From NCBI RefSeq assembly GCF_021347895.1, contig NC_067129.1:35684604-35748603 (forward strand): a stretch of 64,000 bases of DNA. Reading direction: 5' to 3'. A program made the translations under genes and the position numbers. Source of the DNA: Acanthochromis polyacanthus. Lineage: Eukaryota > Chordata > Actinopteri > Pomacentridae. The notes beneath the pieces were generated by a model, which saw nothing but the letters and a program-made list of their open reading frames with translations, was not told the DNA's origin and ran no database searches. Below are positions 60,515-64,000 of the stretch, piece by piece (position 1 is the first letter of the stretch; each line of letters opens with the position of its first letter).

Positions 60515-61195
60515 ATGAATAATTGCATCTGGGTGTCAAAACATGAGCTTAAGGGGAAAACACTAAAACATCTGAGAATGATTACTGAGTTCATTGTCGG
60601 TGTTTACTACCCATGCTGGTTCAACATCAAAGTAAAACATTCCTGGATTGAAGGACCCCGTCATGTCCTGTTTCAGCTACAGCAGCTGAGACACCAGAAG
60701 AAGACTGTGGTGGATGTTGCGATGCCTACAGTTCAGTGCTCAGCCTGGTACGCTTTCAGTGAGGCTATCATCCAAACACTGATTTGCTCTGATGATGCAG
60801 AGGAACGAAAGCAAGGTGTCCAGAAGATTCTTGATTTGAGAGGAGTTAGAGATGAAAAAGCACAACTTGGGGATAATTCTGTTCGTGTCAGGAAGACACC
60901 TGCTATTAACCCGAATGCATCAACTTTGTTGGAGTTGATTGACTGGTCTGATGGTGTGTATGAACCTCCACGGACCTGTGGACTGCCTACCACTGAGATA
61001 AAGCGCTTCAGTGATGTACCAATGCAAGTACCACAATGGCCATGTCATGCTCAAGGTATAGAGCGGTGTGTGAAACAGGTGACAGAGGCTGCAAGTAAGG
61101 TGTATACCCACGACAAACGTGAAGGCTACATCCGAGTCCAAGAGGCCAGTAGACGTCTGATGTCCAAGCAAGATTTGATGAAGCTTTTGGTTTAA
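60515..61195 (+). CDS. Unidentified transposon-encoded protein, 226 aa
   Basis: The ORF is open from ATG 60515 to TAA and followed by AATAAA at about 61269. Notable segments are GVYYPCWFNIKVKHSWIEGP with RHVLFQLQQLR, then CSAWYAFSEAIIQTLICSDD, ERKQGVQKILDLRG, LIDWSDGVYEPP and PQWPCHAQGIERCVKQVTEA with KREGYIRVQEASRRLM near the end. I recall similar phrases (WF.IK, DEDPE.RK.AV.KI, PCHTQ.VER.VK.VTEAS, R.GFIR.R..SR..MP) in unnamed repetitive proteins of fish, cnidarians and insects. This points to the C-terminal part of a transposon protein. The conserved H, E and K around PCHAQGIER may be functional. The N-terminus may lie in an exon I cannot find, or be lost. Confidence 0.65.
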   Translation: MNNCIWVSKHELKGKTLKHLRMITEFIVGVYYPCWFNIKVKHSWIEGPRHVLFQLQQLRHQKKTVVDVAMPTVQCSAWYAFSEAIIQTLICSDDAEERKQGVQKILDLRGVRDEKAQLGDNSVRVRKTPAINPNASTLLELIDWSDGVYEPPRTCGLPTTEIKRFSDVPMQVPQWPCHAQGIERCVKQVTEAASKVYTHDKREGYIRVQEASRRLMSKQDLMKLLV

Positions 61196-61654
61196 GCTAA
61201 CTGTTCTGGCAGTTCAAGCTGACACTTTATTTGTGGACTTTTTCTCAAATTTCTTTTCATGTTTGATGAATAAATGTTAAATTCTTGAAAACTCGATTAC
61301 TGCCTTTTTTACTGGTTATACACTGCACAACATGTTCACATTTACCAAGCTAAACCATGTCCGATTTCAAAATAAAAAGTTTTTCTGGTAGTCATAAACC
61401 ATATAACATTTTGCCTGCCCCTCATTTGAGCTATTATCAAAAATTAATTTTCATGTCAAAATTGACACGCCCTATGCCTCAAATGAGGCAAGTTAATCAA
61501 AAAACAGTTAAAAAAGTTCAGTTGGCTTTTCTCATATGCATTTGAAGTGTTAAACACACATTGACAGGAGTCTCAAAAAAAAGAAAAAAAAAAAAAAAAA
61601 GTCTCATGGACCTGCATACTAAAGACATCACAAATTGACGAAATCACTGAAAAA

Positions 61655-62175
61655 CAGTCCCTCCAGGAATCCGCGATGTTGCGATCACGCAAATTCACGC
61701 GAAATCAACCAATCTCTGCGAATTTTGCACGGCCTTGCAATTTTGTCCAATCACCGCAACTTTCCCACAATTTTGGCCCGCATTCCGTGAGTTCCACCAA
61801 TCAGAGCAGTCCCCAGTGCAAACCTAATGCACGTACATCACCGAATTCACTTCCTTGTTTATGGTTTGAAGATGCAGACATGTGCGATACTAATGTCTCT
61901 CATTTACCAACGAAAATTACTGCTGAAGACCGTGATAAACAATTAATTCACTGATGTTCTTCACCAAAGCGGAGCGAAACTGTTTTACACCTGTGCAATA
62001 CTGTGGTGGAATACAAAAAAGAAAAAAAATATCATGGATTGATACACTTAAAAAAACACGAAACATATTAGAACGGCTGAAATGATCAGACAACGGACCA
62101 CATAGATCACCACGATGGAAACTGTTGCATCCAGATCCGTTAGAGCACTGAAAGAATGAAGGTAAATTAGATTAT
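61655..62175 (+). mobile_element. hAT fragment, CGGBP1-type, 3' truncated
   Basis: CAGTCCCTCCAGGAATCCGC is a known style of fish hAT terminus. Repeated CGCAAATTCACGCGAAATCA/CCAATCTCTGCGAATTTTGC units follow, then a coding remnant from about 61880: DADMCDTNVSHLPTKITAED, and in another frame KRSETVLHLCNTVVEYKKEK, resembling the zinc-finger start of CGGBP1-like hAT proteins. No right terminus is seen. Confidence 0.6.
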
Positions 62176-62239
62176 TTATTCCACCTAAGAACACGGCGCG
62201 GTTTGTGATGATCAGCGCCTGTGAATCCTTCCTCTGTTA

Positions 62240-62535
62240 CCATATCACTCAAAAACAGACTCAGGGATTTAAATGAAGTTTTCAGGGTCAGTCAGAAATG
62301 ACACAAGGACCAAGTGATTAGACTTCAGCAGTGATACGGCTTAAACTTTGGATCCACCGATTTGTTAAGGATTTCCCATTGAGGCAGCGGCACAGCGTCT
62401 CATAGCGGCACGGTAACCATGGCAACAAGTGAACGCTACCTCAGCGGCCTGCTTACGATCACATGATTGTGATCCTACAACAAATCTACCACTGTGGACG
62501 TATTGGAAATGATACAAGGAACAACTGATTAAATT
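62240..62535 (+). repeat. Unnamed dispersed repeat, copy related to 39340-39610
   Basis: GTCAGTCAGAAATGACACAA, CTTTGGATCCACCGATTTGT, CAACAAGTGAACGCTACC and ATCACATGATTGTGATCCTA parallel the other copy. Confidence 0.65.
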
Positions 62536-63225
62536 GTGGGGGTGTCTCTGAGTCCCATCAATTCCCGTCGCCGGCTACATATTTAGGTCACGCAATTCAC
62601 TGCGGTCAAGCCAGCCGCCTCTCGTTTCTCCGTAGTCAAGCCAGCCGCTCCTACATTTTCAGTGCGCTCGTATCGTCAGCTTACGGTAAATGCACGACCG
62701 CGCATCAACTATTTCCGGTTTAAAAAATAAAGCGCTGCATTCGCAGATGTATTATACAGGGAGGTTTTAAGTAACTGACTCAGCTTAACTGTTAACTATC
62801 GAATTGTACGGCTAATATTTACACTAAATAAATAGCTTGAAGTATAAGAAGCTGAAAACTTGTTTATCTATCTGTCTGTCTGTCTGTCTTAAAAATTGTG
62901 AATTCAAATAAAAACTGATGTGTGTCATCCCAGTGATCTATTAGTGTGATAATAAAATAAACCTCAGTCGAAAAGTCACATGATCTGGACCGAAATGAGA
63001 AGACATGCTGATATTTACATTGAAAAATGTTAAATTTTTTGCTTTAAAATCTTTTAAGCCAAACTATTTCTTCTTCTTTGGCGTATGCTGACCAGATAAG
63101 GTAGCATTGTGATTCTGCATTAGTTTGGGGTCAATATGTCACATGACCTGAGAGCTATTGAGCAAAAAGGCTAATATTTACTGTCAAAAAACTGTTAAAA
63201 ATCAATAAAGACCACAAATCAAATA

Positions 63226-64000
63226 TACCGTATTTTCACGACTATAAGGCGCACATAAAAGTCTTAGACTTTCTTCAAATTGTGCGGCGCGCCCTATGGT
63301 GCAGTGCGTCCTGTGTGTGTTGTTGTTGTTGTAAGGCGGACGTAGACCAGGTGGTTTTTTCCACGCATCACCATCGCTGTTGATCTGTGACTCTATGCGT
63401 GCCCATCTCACAGCCGATGTGAAAAAACAAGTGAAGCAAATGAACTCTGAGCTTGCTGTCATTCCGGGAGGCCTGACAAAGGAACTCCAATCGCTGGACA
63501 TCGGTGTGAACCGGCCGTTCAAAGTAAGGCTGCGAGCGGCGTGGGAGCGATGGATGACCGATGGAGACCACAGTTTCACTAAGAGTGGAAGGCAGCGCCG
63601 GGCGAGTTACGCCACAGTTTGCCAATGGATTGTAGATGCTTGGGCTAACGTGTCTGCTGGCACTGTTGTTCGAGCTTTCGCAAAAGCCGGCATCATTTCC
63701 GAAGCGCCGCACGGCACGGAAAGTGACTCTGACAGTGAAGAAAGTGAACCTGGCATGTTTGATGGAGGTTTAGCGCAGCTGTTCAATTCAGAAACAGAGG
63801 ATGAGGACTTCCATGGGTTTGATTGATGACGATTACCGGTAAAAAAAAAAAATGTGAATACCAAACTCAGTTTTGCTCCCGCTCTATTTTTAAATACGCA
63901 CACTTGTGTGCTTGTTTTATCTGTGTTTTACCATGCCCGCGCCAATTGATGATTAAAAAATGTTAGTACTTTGTAATCAATACTTAAATAAAGCACAACC
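63226..64000 (+). mobile_element. pogo-like (Tigger-type) transposon, internally deleted, open at window end
   Basis: TACCGTATTTTCACGACTAT and AAGGCGCACATAAAAG form the familiar terminal repeat of vertebrate pogo-like elements. Only about 150 bp later the transposase C-terminal half begins. The right terminus is not reached, though 63900-64000 has an AATAAAG near its end. Confidence 0.8.
63380..63826 (+). pseudogene. pogo-like transposase, C-terminal half
   Basis: The open frame starts inside the DDE domain: CDSMRAHLTADVKKQVKQMN (second catalytic D), SELAVIPGGLTKELQSLDIG, then NRPFKVRLRAAWERWM and an acidic tail with SDSDSEESE and SETEDEDFHGFD up to TGA. The CENP-B-like DNA-binding N-terminus and the first catalytic aspartate are missing, so the product cannot be a working transposase. 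The frame is otherwise undamaged. It has no ATG until the M of DSMRAH. Confidence 0.85.

Larger units (their letters stand above)
59403..61474 (+). mobile_element. DNA transposon of unidentified superfamily
   Basis: The left end TAGGGCGTGTCAATTTTGA is repeated inverted at the right (TCAAAATTGACACGCCCTA, 61456-61474). Weaker inverted similarity continues inward for about 80 bp, through ATGAGGGG at 59441 and its inverse CCCCTCAT at 61420. Between them are an L2 tail (59485-59946) and one ORF with AATAAA downstream. Target duplication could not be settled (TGC near both ends). Termini do not match the hAT, Tc1, EnSpm or pogo elements of this window. Confidence 0.65.

Overview
The window is vertebrate, almost certainly teleost fish, nuclear DNA. 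Evidence is a spliced gene with strong identity to the AMPA receptor subunit GluA4 (gria4), plus a repeat set typical of ray-finned fish: L1/Tx1-like and L2 (Maui-like) LINEs, tRNA-derived SINEs, Tc1-like, hAT, pogo-like and EnSpm/CACTA DNA transposons, and Ty3/gypsy-type LTR elements. It is not prokaryotic, and most long ORFs in it are transposon remains or low-complexity artefacts.

Layout. 1-9476: an L1-type LINE on the + strand with a frameshifted ORF2, split by a minus-strand LTR retrotransposon remnant (2637-5881, 6-bp target duplication GGGTAC) and, in its 3' UTR, by a hAT element (7522-9317, 8-bp duplication GTCTAGGC). 9477-15665: a degenerate tandem repeat of about 300 bp, split by a minus-strand L2 LINE (about 9777-14885) that itself carries a plus-strand L2 (about 10985-13795) and a short CATCC-tailed fragment. 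A 197-bp Tc1-type MITE sits in a TATG microsatellite at 15105-15301.

15950-16539 is the CpG-rich 5' flank and probable 5' UTR of gria4, with four very short upstream ORFs. Exon 1 coding sequence is 16540-16630 (signal peptide and start of the mature N-terminal domain). Intron 1 runs 16631-27106. Exon 2 is 27107-27265. Exon 3 is not in the window, so intron 2 is longer than 36.7 kb. It is filled with transposons: dispersed-repeat copies, a Tc1 remnant (36290-37443), a non-autonomous EnSpm element (39929-43234), a large EnSpm element with recognisable transposase and PB1/SAMD3-like genes (48205-56273), a solo LTR (57116-59308) holding a complete Tc1-like transposon with an intact 344-aa DD34E transposase, a DNA transposon of a type I cannot name with a 226-aa ORF (59403-61474), a CGGBP1-type hAT fragment, and a pogo-like element that runs off the end.

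Only gria4 is a host gene I can support. The best leads for new biology are the unnamed transposon at 59403-61474, the intact Tc1 copy inside the solo LTR, the fold-back element at 24015-25020, the perfect 43-bp-arm palindrome in the hAT element, and the upstream ORFs of gria4.
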